Shown piece after piece: positions 47,125-56,362 of a stretch of DNA of 64,000 bases (within the stretch, counting starts at the first letter, position 1; each line of letters opens with the position of its first letter). The notes beneath the pieces are model-generated. The model did not search any database. It was not told where the DNA came from and worked only from the letters and a program-made list of their open reading frames with translations. The translations under genes were made by a program, and so were the position numbers. Source of the DNA: Linanthus parryae (lineage: Eukaryota > Streptophyta > Magnoliopsida > Ericales > Polemoniaceae); assembly GCA_023055425.1 (NCBI GenBank), contig JALGPY010000008.1, forward strand, positions 23,161,359-23,225,358. Direction: 5' to 3'.

Positions 47125-48291
47125 TTACACAAAATGGAACCATATATCTTCCTTTATGGTCATGGCGCTGGTCAATCCTCTGCCACCATTGATAGATACT
47201 AGACTTTCATGGTATGTTGAGCCCAAACATAACCCCTGGCATCCTTCAATAACATCTGAAGTCTCATTAGTAACGAAGTTCCACAACAAGAACTTGTAAT
47301 CATCATCTCTGGCATTATAAACATTAACGAGAAGCACGCCCGGCCAAGCAAGTGCAAGAAACTTTTGAGGTCCTTGTAAAAGAGGTGAAGCAAGAGTAAC
47401 TAGTTTTGTCCAGGTACGAGATTCAACCTCCATCAGCCAAAAGTCGAAACAAGGTTGTTGCTCAGCTCCGGTCGATGTGCCCTGAACGAGAAGACCGATA
47501 TGGGAATTGTCGTATGATGTAAGATATGCTCTAGTAGGGTTATCAATAAATCTTTCAGGAGGCTGAGGACCAGGACCAGTGATCTCTTCAAAAGCCTCTG
47601 TAGCAAAATTAAAAGCGTAAACGAGATGTCCATAGCAGATGCACCAGTAATGAAATCCATTCAGGTAAAAGCCATGTGACCCCATAGCAATGGCCGAAGG
47701 AGGCTTGTCAAATTGTTTGAAATCGCTCCAAGAATTGGTATCGAAATTGAAGACTCTATAAAATGTGTCCTCTTCATCATCATACCCCACAATTTCGACT
47801 AACTTGTATTCATTCTCATTGAGAGGATCTAATCCAAATAGAACAGGAGAGAAGGCATCTGGTGGCATTGTTCTCAATGGAAGCTCTGCGTCGGAGATGG
47901 GCTTTGTTTCTCGCGTGGCAGGGTTCCATAGAACAGTTTGGGACGCTGCTGAGTACAAACAGAACCAACCATTCACAGGGCCGCTGAAATTGAATGCGTA
48001 TGCGCAGTTATTAATGTGTCCTTTGGTTGGATCAATTGGGAGCGTCTGATCGGGATACAACGAGGTGAAATAACAATGGGGATCGCATACGTGACTTGTT
48101 TTGTTGACATGATAGTTTAACAGAAAACGAGGGGTGCGACTCTTTTGTTTTTGGTGGTGGTCTGACGCGAACGTTGGGCTTTCGATGGTAGATCGCCATT
48201 GTTTGCAAACAGACTTGAACCGCAACAATGATTTTACTGGCAATCGCAGTAAGATGTCAATCACTAGATCTTCAACTAGCATCATGATCAT
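47125..48291 (-). CDS. F-box protein with F-box-associated domain, copy 1
   Basis: A 388-residue protein from the ATG at 48291. The open frame extends to 48417, but a TATA run at 48343-48354 lies inside that extension and copy 2 starts at the same codon, so the shorter start is chosen. Residues about 4-45 are the F-box (LVEDLVIDILLRLPVKSLLR, then VCKQW) that docks SKP1 in SCF ubiquitin ligases. From about residue 90 a type-1 F-box-associated (FBA) region with SGPVNGWFCLY, VLWNPATRETK and KLVEIVGY is the presumed substrate-binding part. It ends EDIWFHFV. Single exon. Substrate unknown; many such plant proteins are lineage-specific duplicates. Confidence 0.9.
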   Translation of the reverse strand: MIMMLVEDLVIDILLRLPVKSLLRFKSVCKQWRSTIESPTFASDHHQKQKSRTPRFLLNYHVNKTSHVCDPHCYFTSLYPDQTLPIDPTKGHINNCAYAFNFSGPVNGWFCLYSAASQTVLWNPATRETKPISDAELPLRTMPPDAFSPVLFGLDPLNENEYKLVEIVGYDDEEDTFYRVFNFDTNSWSDFKQFDKPPSAIAMGSHGFYLNGFHYWCICYGHLVYAFNFATEAFEEITGPGPQPPERFIDNPTRAYLTSYDNSHIGLLVQGTSTGAEQQPCFDFWLMEVESRTWTKLVTLASPLLQGPQKFLALAWPGVLLVNVYNARDDDYKFLLWNFVTNETSDVIEGCQGLCLGSTYHESLVSINGGRGLTSAMTIKEDIWFHFV

Positions 48292-48342
48292 GAAGATGAA
48301 GATAGGTATAGCTGCACATTCTGGCTTGCACTCACTCATATG

Positions 48343-48354
48343 TATATATATATA
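48343..48354 (-). promoter_or_regulatory. TATA box of F-box gene 1
   Basis: TATATATATATA about 52-63 bp before the ATG at 48291. The equivalent at copy 2 is 55947-55958. Confidence 0.65.
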
Positions 48355-48629
48355 ACTGTTTGATGAGTGACGGTGGCAATATTGGCCCAGCCCACGCAAC
48401 AATACCAACTGAAACACAAGCCCATATAGTGCAAGTATCCCTTATTTTATTAGACAGATGATCACCTTATTCGGTCAATAATTATAACTGATATGTGTAT
48501 ATTACCATAGAAATTTATAATTAGTCTGAACATTTGTTTCCTAATAATCAACCAAATAATAACAATTCAAATTATAATACCACATGGAAACATTATGAAT
48601 ATAATCTTTTATGTTTCCTAAATTGACGA

Positions 48630-48638
48630 TTTGTTTTA
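48630..48638. repeat. target-site duplication TTTGTTTTA (left)
   Basis: Nine bases, eight matching TTTATTTTA at 50140-50148. The empty site at 56181-56189 also reads TTTGTTTTA. Confidence 0.92.
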
Positions 48639-50139
48639 GGGTAAAAGACAAAAACCACCCTCTATTTATGGGGAAAATACATTTTGCCCCCTGATTTATG
48701 GGGTAAATACTTGTTGCACCCCTGTCAATGGATGGAGACTAACGGAGGTCAACAGATGGGCGAAAAGACAAAAATACCCCTGACAATTGACGAAATGGCC
48801 TCACTATAAAGCCACTCCCTTCCCTTCTATCGTCATAACACTAGCCACCCCCTCTCGTCTCTCTCTTTACTCTCTCTCACAGCTGATGATCGACATAACA
48901 ACAAGAACATCCGAGAAAGACAAGAAGCTGAGCATTGAAGATGCCATGGTCTGATCTGGAAGACGAGATCGATCGAGGGAGGTCGTCGGGAACATTGAAG
49001 GCGCCACCAACATATCCTCTTCCCCAGCGAGCGCCGCCTCTGACCGGATCTCTTCCCCATGGAGGTCGTCGGGAAACACTCGAGAGACGAGAGTAGCATC
49101 GCCGCGAACAGAGGGTCTCAATCTCCCTCTTTTCTCCCTACCAGATTCTCCAAGCGCCTCAGCGAAGAACGGCGACAGAGGGAGCCATGGTGGCAGCTCC
49201 GGCTAGGGAGTAAATGGACTCACATCCAGTTCGATGATGGTCGTAGAAGTTTCACCGGCGCTCGATTTGGGTACTAGTGACGGTGAAAGGTGGGGGTTCG
49301 ACCTAGGTGACGGTGGTTGCGAAGGTCGTCGTCGTTGCCGGCTCGATCAGCCCCCATTGAACTACTTTCTCTTCCATTTTTGGGTTTTGATTTTGGGGTC
49401 TTGATATGTTCTGATTATATAGTGGTGAGATGATCTGATTGGGATGAAGATTCGATTTTGGGTTCTGGATTTCCTTCTCCATTGTTGTTATTGTTGTTGT
49501 TGTCGTTCATTGCTCAGCTAGCTGGAATGCAGCAACTTAATGACCTGGTAGGGTAGGGAGCTATGCTTTTTTTGCTCCTTCCTCCAGATATGGCGACGGA
49601 GGCGGTTCCTCAGAGCTTGACGATTCCTACTAAGTAGTGTTTTCTTCACCCTCTCATGAAACATTAGCTTCTAATCATTTTGCAGAAGCAACATGATGTT
49701 CTATTCCCTGGAAGCATTTTCAGTTGTTTAATTGTTCATCATCTTGCCAAATCGGAAAAATGTCTCGATTTATTTAATTGTTCATCATTGTTGTTGTTGT
49801 TGGTGCTGGTGGGGGTGGTGTGGGGTGGTGCCGGTGGGGTGGTGGTGGTGTTGGTGGTGGAGATGGTGGTGGTGGTAGAGGTGGTGCTTAAGAACACCAA
49901 GAACATGAATGGTGAATTCTATAATAAACAAAAAGGGTGTTACTTGTCCACAAGTTGTAAGGGGAAAATAGTAAAAAAAAATAGTTTGTAACCCCCCCCC
50001 CCCCTAACGGATTGTAACATAAGGATGGTATCTGTCCACCCTCCATCTACTGATAGGGGACAAAATGTATTTTTCCCATAAATCAGGGCGCAAAATGTAT
50101 TTTCCCCATAAATGGAGGGTGGTTTTTATCTTTTACCCT
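48639..50139. mobile_element. non-autonomous Mutator-like element (1.5 kb)
   Basis: 1,501 bp with long inverted ends (about 70-110 bp): GGGTAAAAGACAAAAACCAC on the left and GGGTAAAAGATAAAAACCAC as complement of the right, both continuing through CCATTTATGG-like and AATACATTTTGC blocks. A 9-bp duplication is typical of Mutator-like elements. The interior carries gene-like G/C-rich DNA at 48840-49330 and a GTTGTT/GGTGGT-rich stretch at 49780-49890, but no transposase. It may have captured host sequence (Pack-MULE type). Confidence 0.88.
49992..50004 (+). repeat. poly(C) run, 13 C
   Basis: Inside the right part of the Mutator-like element. Confidence 0.9.
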
Positions 50140-50248
50140 TTATTTTATATAAATAAAGGGTAAATAAAGAATTTGTTTCCTGTTTGATGTAGGATATTCA
50201 AGGTGATTTGCAAGGGCGTACCCGCAATTAGAGATGTGTGGGCTATAG

Positions 50249-50272
50249 CCCCCCCACCCCCCCCCCCCCCCC
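50249..50272 (+). repeat. poly(C) tract, 24 nt with one A
   Basis: Unit 3 has only GCCCCCACTCAAC at the equivalent position (about 56265), so the tract grew in this copy. Confidence 0.92.
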
Positions 50273-50539
50273 AAATTAATTAATAACTCTTACTACTACA
50301 TATATTTTTCATGAACATTATATATTTTTAATAGCCCCCACTGGAAAAAAATGAAGAATATCCGCCCCTGGTCGAGGGCTGCTGTTCCTGAAAATTACTT
50401 CAATCCTTGCTCGCCAGATGAACAAGATCACAGTTGTTAGCCATGCCCAACATAACTGATTTCCTTCAATTTGGTGATACATTTTCTTTTAAAGAAACTC
50501 CAAAGCATGTTGAAGGTTGAACTGAATAGTATTCTTAGT

Positions 50540-50865
50540 TTTGTCAAAAGAAAAGGCAATGAACCGGATTCCCAACTGGATTCATTGGGTTTAGGGGCTG
50601 AAAATCTGTCTGGTTATTCCATCCAACCCTCTAATTTATGTCATATTCTTCTTATTTTTAATGTTTTGCTCAAGCGGAAAATAAAACAAGGAAACTACAT
50701 CCGACAACCGGTGTCATCGTGTCTTTTTACAACCATGGGAACCAACTCAGAAGGTGGTTCCTCCAAAATAACTATGGTCTCAGTTTGATTAGAGCCTTTC
50801 TTAGCCAAGGTATAAGCCAACCGATTCTTGTGTAGATGTAATTTTTGATCTTATCGGGTATGTTA
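50540..50865 (-). mobile_element. old LINE tail (RNase H end), unit 1 copy
   Basis: The minus strand encodes ILEEPPSELVPMVVK and flanking RNase H-tail residues, matching 62140-62510. It was present before the segmental duplication because both copies keep it at the same place relative to the F-box gene. Confidence 0.8.
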
Positions 50866-50870
50866 ACACA

Positions 50871-51995
50871 GTGGTAACCCTTGAAAGCGGAAACAGATTG
50901 GTTATCTCTTAGGGTTTCTATTGATGAATAGCTGGAAAGGAACATCTCCCAGCGAGGTTCAGGGAGGATAGAGGTGGTGGAGGAGGTGGTGGGACGGTGG
51001 TAACGTGGTGGTTGTTAGAGGGCGAGAGAGAGGGGGACAGCTCGTACCAAAGTGGGTCCCTTTGCAGCGTTAGAATTTTATAAAACAAGCCATTATTTTC
51101 ATTTTATTTTCACTTCAGTCCTCGCAGCTATCTGACATCGTTTTACTCCGTTAAACTTGCACATAAAAAATTGTGAAGTTGCAATTCGGATTCCACTACT
51201 TGAGTATTTGTTGATAGTTAAATTACCCAGTTTATCAAAAACAAGATAGTTAAATTATCCAATTAAGTATTTATTAATTTAATAGAGTAACCCGAAGGAC
51301 AATGGTGTCGACAATTCGTCATAGTGGTTACTTCATTGCACGTGGCCTCTTCTCTCTTATAATTAAAAAAGTCATGATTCCTCCTAAAAAAGTTGTCCGG
51401 AAAAACAACACCAGTCTCATCACTAAAAGAATACAATCATGAATTATTGAGGAGGCTGATAGAAGAAGGAGAGTCCCATCGATTACAGCTTCAACCTAGA
51501 AGACGTGCTGCAATTTCATATCAAAGCAAGAACGATCACGAGTTTCAGAAGTTCGCTATCAGATTCATCAATTTTCATGGTAAACGGGACGCAATTTCCG
51601 ATTAAAACATTTTTTGTGTTGTTGAGATTAATTGATTTTCAGATTATGTGATTAAGGTTTCTCGTGTTACAGTTAGTTACGGCTTTCAGTATCTGCAACC
51701 CATTTTTAAGAGGTCAACGGACTAAAATTGCTCCTCCTAGTAAACATGTCGATCTTGATCGTTGAACAACACATAGTTTTTGGTAGAAGTTCGAAACCCT
51801 AGCTCTGAGTGCTCGACCTGGATCGCGAAACCCTAGTCTGAGTTCTCCACCTGGATCGTGAAACCCCAGCTGATAGCTCCACATGAATCTTGAAACCTTA
51901 GCTGATAACTCCATCTGAATCTTGAAATCCTAACTCTGATGCCAGTTTGTTATAAGGGCAACGAGACACGAGCACTAAACAAACAAAACGAACAA
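50871..51995. repeat. tandem array unit 2 (B, C and D fragments, no F-box gene)
   Basis: B' (50876-51125), C' (about 51170-51600) and D' (about 51690-51995) align with units 1 and 3. D' breaks off inside its LTR-like part (AAACAAAACGAACAAA) and joins directly to the B block of unit 3, marking a recombination or deletion junction at about 51995. It preserves empty sites for three insertions found in its sister units. Confidence 0.87.
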
Positions 51996-52360
51996 ATGCA
52001 ATTATCAGAAATTGGGTGGTAAAAATTGATCCTTTGAAATCAGAAAGCTAGGGTTTTGAATCCAATCCCACCATTGATTGCCCAATCCTGCTGAACCTCA
52101 CGAGTCTGGAAGATTGCGGTTGGATAATATAAAATCTACCCGCGAGGTTTAGGGGGTAGAGAAGGAGGATGTGGTGGGATGGTGGTAGCTTGGTGGTTGT
52201 CGGGTGGGTGGAAGAAGGAGACATGTATGAACATCTGGTGCCTGGTGGCAACGGCAGTGGGTCCCTTTCCGATCCTACGATTTGTAAAAACAGCCCATAT
52301 GTTTATTTTGTTTTCACTTGAGTCCTTGCAGTAACTTGCACAAATTTGTGAAGTTGCAAC

Positions 52361-52989
52361 CTCTTTTTTGGAAGGTACAAAATATATATAGAAATCAAGT
52401 AACAGCGACTTGCATGATTCTTACAACTGCCTGCGCTCTATCATGCGTTGCCTGAACACCTGCCCTAAGAACAAAAGAGATATTACAGTGATGAAAATTA
52501 ATGGCTGACCGTCGGATATCTTATAAAATCGTCCGTAAATTAACCGGGTGATGTTGTCGTTGAAGATGAATGCGCAACGAACGACAGTCTGTATGGAGTT
52601 CTATATACGTGTATCCATGGTTAAGTAGCCACAACAATGCTTCAGAAACTCCTCGAGCTTCGGATTGTAGAGGTGAGGCAATTGTGAAACGAGCAAATTG
52701 ACCAACAGCGGCATTAGTCTTCTCTAGCCACACCGCGATTGAAAGTGCATTATATGTCCATGAGGCGTCGGCCAAGAAGGTCTTTAGTTGCGACCTGTCA
52801 TTACGAACATTATAATACCTTGGATCTGTGTTGGTCAGGCAGATGGAGTCGTTGATAGTATCCCGTTGTATATTTGAAGAAGAGTTATTTATGGCCATGT
52901 TACGACATTCTTGTATGTGGATGGAAACGGGGATGGCGTTTAAAGAATCCAAATGAGAGATAGGCAGATGTCTCATGGTCATTGAGTTC
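52361..52989 (-). mobile_element. 5'-truncated LINE (RNase H end) with target duplication
   Basis: 629 bp between TGAAGTTGCAAC copies (52349-52360, 52990-53001). The minus strand encodes an RNase H domain (SPLQSEARGVSEALLWLL, then YIELHTDCRSLRIHL) with no stop for 163 codons. Only the last part of ORF2 and the 3' UTR are present. The paralogous site in unit 2 (about 51171) is empty. Confidence 0.87.
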
Positions 52990-53222
52990 TGAAGTTGCAA
53001 CTTGAATTCCACTACTTGTGTAATTGTTGATAGTTAAATTACCCAATTAAGTATTTACTACTTTAGTGGAGTAATCCACTATCAATATTAAGGGTCGTTG
53101 TGGTTGACATTCTTTCATAACGGTTACTTCATTATACGTGGTCCTCTTCTCTCCTTTAATAAAATAACTACGACTCTTGCTAAAAAAGTTGTCCAAAAAA
53201 ACAACACTACTTCCATCACTAA

Positions 53223-53618
53223 GGCTCTGTTTGGTTAACGGTAAAATGTTTTACAAGGAAAAATATGTTACGCGTAAAATGTTTTTGCGTGAAAAAAGCT
53301 TTCCCTACAATTATTTTCTCTTGTTTGGTCGACTCTTGCCAAAACAGTGGGCCGTGACGGAAATGGCAGTGATGGGTGGCGGTGAAGGTGGGTGGCGGTG
53401 ATGAGTCGTGGTGGAGGTAGGTGGTAGTGGTGGTGGAGGTGTTAGTATGAGTTGTTCTGCTCCTTCACTCTTCAAAAATGGCTTACGGATTTGACATGAG
53501 AAAATCATTTTACATCATTTGAGGAAAAACATTTTACCTCCAACCAAATAGCACCAAAATACCAAAACGAGGGAAAACATTTTACAGTAATATGTTTTAC
53601 CACCAACCAAACGGGGCC
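53223..53618. mobile_element. Tourist-like (PIF/Harbinger) MITE
   Basis: 396 bp with inverted ends GGCTCTGTTTGGTT and GGCCCCGTTTGGTT, flanked by TAA (53220-53222, 53619-53621). Unit 2 has the uninterrupted CATCACTAAAAGAATAC at 51418-51434. Confidence 0.88.
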
Positions 53619-54111
53619 TAAAAGAATACAATCATGGATTATTGAAGGAGGCTGATAGAAGAAGGAGAGTCTCATCGATTACAGCTTCAACCCAGAAGAC
53701 GTACTGCCATTTCATATAAAAGCAAAAAGATCGCTAGGTTTCAGAAGTTCGCTATCAGATTCATCGAATTTTCATGGTGAATGGTACGTAATTTCTTATC
53801 AAAACAATTTTATGTGTTCTTGAGAGGAATTGATTTCAATATTCTGTGATTAAGGTTTTTCGCGTTATAGTTATTTACGGTTTTCAGTATATGTAACCCC
53901 GTTTTAAGACACCAACAGACTATAATTGTTCCTCCCAATAACATGTCGATCTGGATCGTTGAGCCAAACATAGTTACAAAACCCTAGCTCTGAGTGCTCG
54001 ACATAGATCATGAAACCCAATTCTGCATCTGGATCGTGAAACCCGAGCCGATAGCTCTACATGGATCGTGAAACTTAGCTGATAACTCCATCTAAATCTT
54101 GATGACAGTTT

Positions 54112-54435
54112 GTTATACGGGGAACGAGACAACAAACAAAACAAACAAAATCGATACACATAAATTTGACATGGTTCACCAACGAATTCGTTAGCTACCT
54201 CCTCGGGATAGGAAACCATACTTTTATTACTAATATGAAGGAACAATAATTAATACACTTGCAAACGAGTACAAGTTAAATAGGCAAGAGAAAACCCTAA
54301 ACTTACAGCCCAAGTCAGCCAAAACCTAAGGGCCATTCTGATCGCACGATCAGACTCCTGACATGCCTTTTCAGAATATCATTGTCTGATCTGTTTTGTC
54401 GATTGATTCAAGTCACTTTTTCTAACAATACCCAA
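54112..54435 (-). repeat. old LTR-like segment in the D block, unit 3
   Basis: Homologue of 46369-46734: minus strand TGTTGGGTATTGTTAG to GTATAACA. No adjacent gag or pol. Confidence 0.45.
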
Positions 54436-54772
54436 CAAGCATATCATCTCTTTTGCTTCCATTTATTCTTTATACTGGTCTCAACGTTGGATGTGGCTGC
54501 TTTTGTATTTTACTATATTTTATTATACATAAATAAAACGGAAAACAAACATTTCATTGTGGTAAAGTAGCATCCATGTTGAGCAAGCGGAAGCGCGCTT
54601 TCAAAGAACAAATGAAAATGATAAGAATATATCATATCCTTTTCTTATTAGTGCGAAATAAAAGTTAAAAGACTACCCTAACATAGATCTCCCAAGATCT
54701 GTCTGCAGATGCAAAGAGCAAAAGGAAGGAACAGTAACAGTGTTCCGCCCGAGCCTTCCTCCTTGGGAGTGA

Positions 54773-55912
54773 TCAGTTATAAAATGGAACCATATATCTT
54801 CCTCTGTGGTCATGGCCCTGGTCAATTCCTCCTCTGCCACCATTGAAAGATACTAGAGTTTCGCGGTATGTTGAGCCCAAACAATAACCCCTGCATCCTT
54901 CAATAACAGTTGAAGTCTCATTGGTAACAAAGTTCCACAACAAGAACTTGTAATCATCTTCTCCGGTATTATAAAAATTAACAAGAAGCACGCCCGGCCA
55001 AGCAAGTGTAAGAAACTTTTCGCGTCCTTGTAAAAGAGGTGAAGCGAGTGTAACTAGTTTTGTCCAGGTACGAGATTCAACCTCCATCAGCCAAAAGTCG
55101 AAACAAGGTTGTTGTTCAAGTGCCTGAACAAGAAGACCAATATGGGAATCGTCGTATGATGTGAGATATGCTCTAGTATAGTAATCAGAAAATCTTTCAT
55201 GAGGACAAGTGATCTCTTCAAAAGCCTCTGTGGCAAAATTAAAAGCGTTGACAACGGTATGTTCATACCACCAGTAATGAAATCCATTCAGGTATAGCCC
55301 ACCATCTGGCCACAGAGCAATGCCAGGAGGAGACTCGGGAAATTGTTTGACATCACTCCAAGAATCGGTATCGAAATTGAATACTCTGTAATATGTGTCC
55401 TCACCAATATACGCCAAAACTTGAATTAGCTTGTATGCATTCTCATTGAGAGGATCTAATCCGAACAGAACAGGAGAAAAGTCATATCGCGGCACTGTTT
55501 TAACTGGATGCTCAGTGCAATAAGCGTCGGGGATGGGCTTGGATTCACGCGTGGCAGGGTTCCATAGAACAATGCGGACCTCAGAGTACAAACAGAACCA
55601 GCCGTTCACAGGGCCACTGAAATTGAATCCGTAACCGCAGTTATTAACGTGTCCTTTGGTTGGATCAATTGGGAGCGTCTGATCAGGATACAACGAGGCG
55701 AAATAACAATAGGGACTTGTATTGCTGACATGATAGTTTAACAGAAAACGAGGGGTGTGACTCTTTTGTTTTTGGTGGTGGTCTGACGCGAACGTTGGGC
55801 TTTCGATGGTAGATCGCCATTGTTTGCAAACAGACTTGAACCGCAACAATGATTTTACTGGCAATCGCAGTAAGATGTCAATCACTAGATCTTCAACTAG
55901 CATCGTGATCAT
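54773..55912 (-). CDS. F-box protein with F-box-associated domain, copy 2
   Basis: 379 residues, single exon, starting MITMLVEDLVIDILLRLPVK; the F-box region is nearly identical to copy 1. The FBA region (SGPVNGWFCLY, VLWNPATRESK, CFDFWLMEVESRTWTKL) has several small in-frame length differences from copy 1. About 20 residues from the end a 4-bp insertion (GGAGGAATTG versus GGATTG) shifts the frame, so copy 2 ends RGRYMVPFYN instead of EDIWFHFV. A TATA run lies at 55947-55958. Probably an SCF substrate receptor as for copy 1. Whether the altered tail matters is unknown. Confidence 0.88.
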   Translation of the reverse strand: MITMLVEDLVIDILLRLPVKSLLRFKSVCKQWRSTIESPTFASDHHQKQKSHTPRFLLNYHVSNTSPYCYFASLYPDQTLPIDPTKGHVNNCGYGFNFSGPVNGWFCLYSEVRIVLWNPATRESKPIPDAYCTEHPVKTVPRYDFSPVLFGLDPLNENAYKLIQVLAYIGEDTYYRVFNFDTDSWSDVKQFPESPPGIALWPDGGLYLNGFHYWWYEHTVVNAFNFATEAFEEITCPHERFSDYYTRAYLTSYDDSHIGLLVQALEQQPCFDFWLMEVESRTWTKLVTLASPLLQGREKFLTLAWPGVLLVNFYNTGEDDYKFLLWNFVTNETSTVIEGCRGYCLGSTYRETLVSFNGGRGGIDQGHDHRGRYMVPFYN

Positions 55913-55946
55913 GAAGATTATGTGTAGCTCCCCATATTTGTAGAGT

Positions 55947-55958
55947 ACATATATATAC
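55947..55958 (-). promoter_or_regulatory. TATA box of F-box gene 2
   Basis: TACATATATATA about 35-46 bp upstream of the ATG. Confidence 0.55.
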
Positions 55959-56180
55959 TGTTTGATGAGGCAAGCAGAATACAGACGAACTCTGAAATCT
56001 ACAAAATCTTCCCAATATTGGCCAGCCCCCTATAATATGTAGTTAGAACAAATATGTAAAGATTAGCAAATATATAATTAATTTGACATTTGTTTCCTAA
56101 TAAACCAAATATTAACAATTCAAATTATAATACCACAAGGAAACATGTTGAATATAATATTATATTTCCTAAATTGACGA

Positions 56181-56189
56181 TTTGTTTTA
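56181..56189. other. empty site for the Mutator-like element
   Basis: GACGATTTGTTTTATGTAAATAAAG is continuous here, while in unit 1 the same sequence is split by the 1.5-kb element with duplication of TTTGTTTTA. Confidence 0.92.
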
Positions 56190-56311
56190 TGTAAATAAAG
56201 AAATTTGCTTCCTGTTTGATTTAGGAAAATCAAGGTGATTTGCAATTAGAGATGTGGGGGGCTATAGCCCCCACTCAACTTTGAGAAACTGCGATTTTAC
56301 GAAATACAATG

Positions 56312-56328
56312 TAACCCCTACTGAAATT
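56312..56328. repeat. target-site duplication of the full-length LINE (left)
   Basis: TAACCCCTACTGAAATT, identical to 61949-61965. Confidence 0.95.
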
Positions 56329-56362
56329 TTTTTTTTTTTTTGAGGAAAAGAACAACTTCTTA

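Larger units (their letters stand above)
44676..50870. repeat. tandem array unit 1 (B, C, D blocks, F-box gene 1, LINE tail)
   Basis: B block 44676-45060 (AATTATCAGAAATTGGGT, AGCTGGAAAGGAACA, GGTGGTGGGACGGTGGTA). C block about 45240-46090 (GAAGGAGAGTCCC, AATTTCATATCAGAGCAAG). D block about 46140-46735. Then F-box gene 1 and an old LINE tail. B, C and D recur at 50.87-51.99 kb and 51.99-54.4 kb; the gene and LINE tail recur only in unit 3. Confidence 0.88.

Noticed and set aside
48292..48417. 42-residue N-terminal extension of F-box gene 1
   Set aside because: It would start upstream of the TATA run, and the paralog begins at the codon equivalent to 48291.
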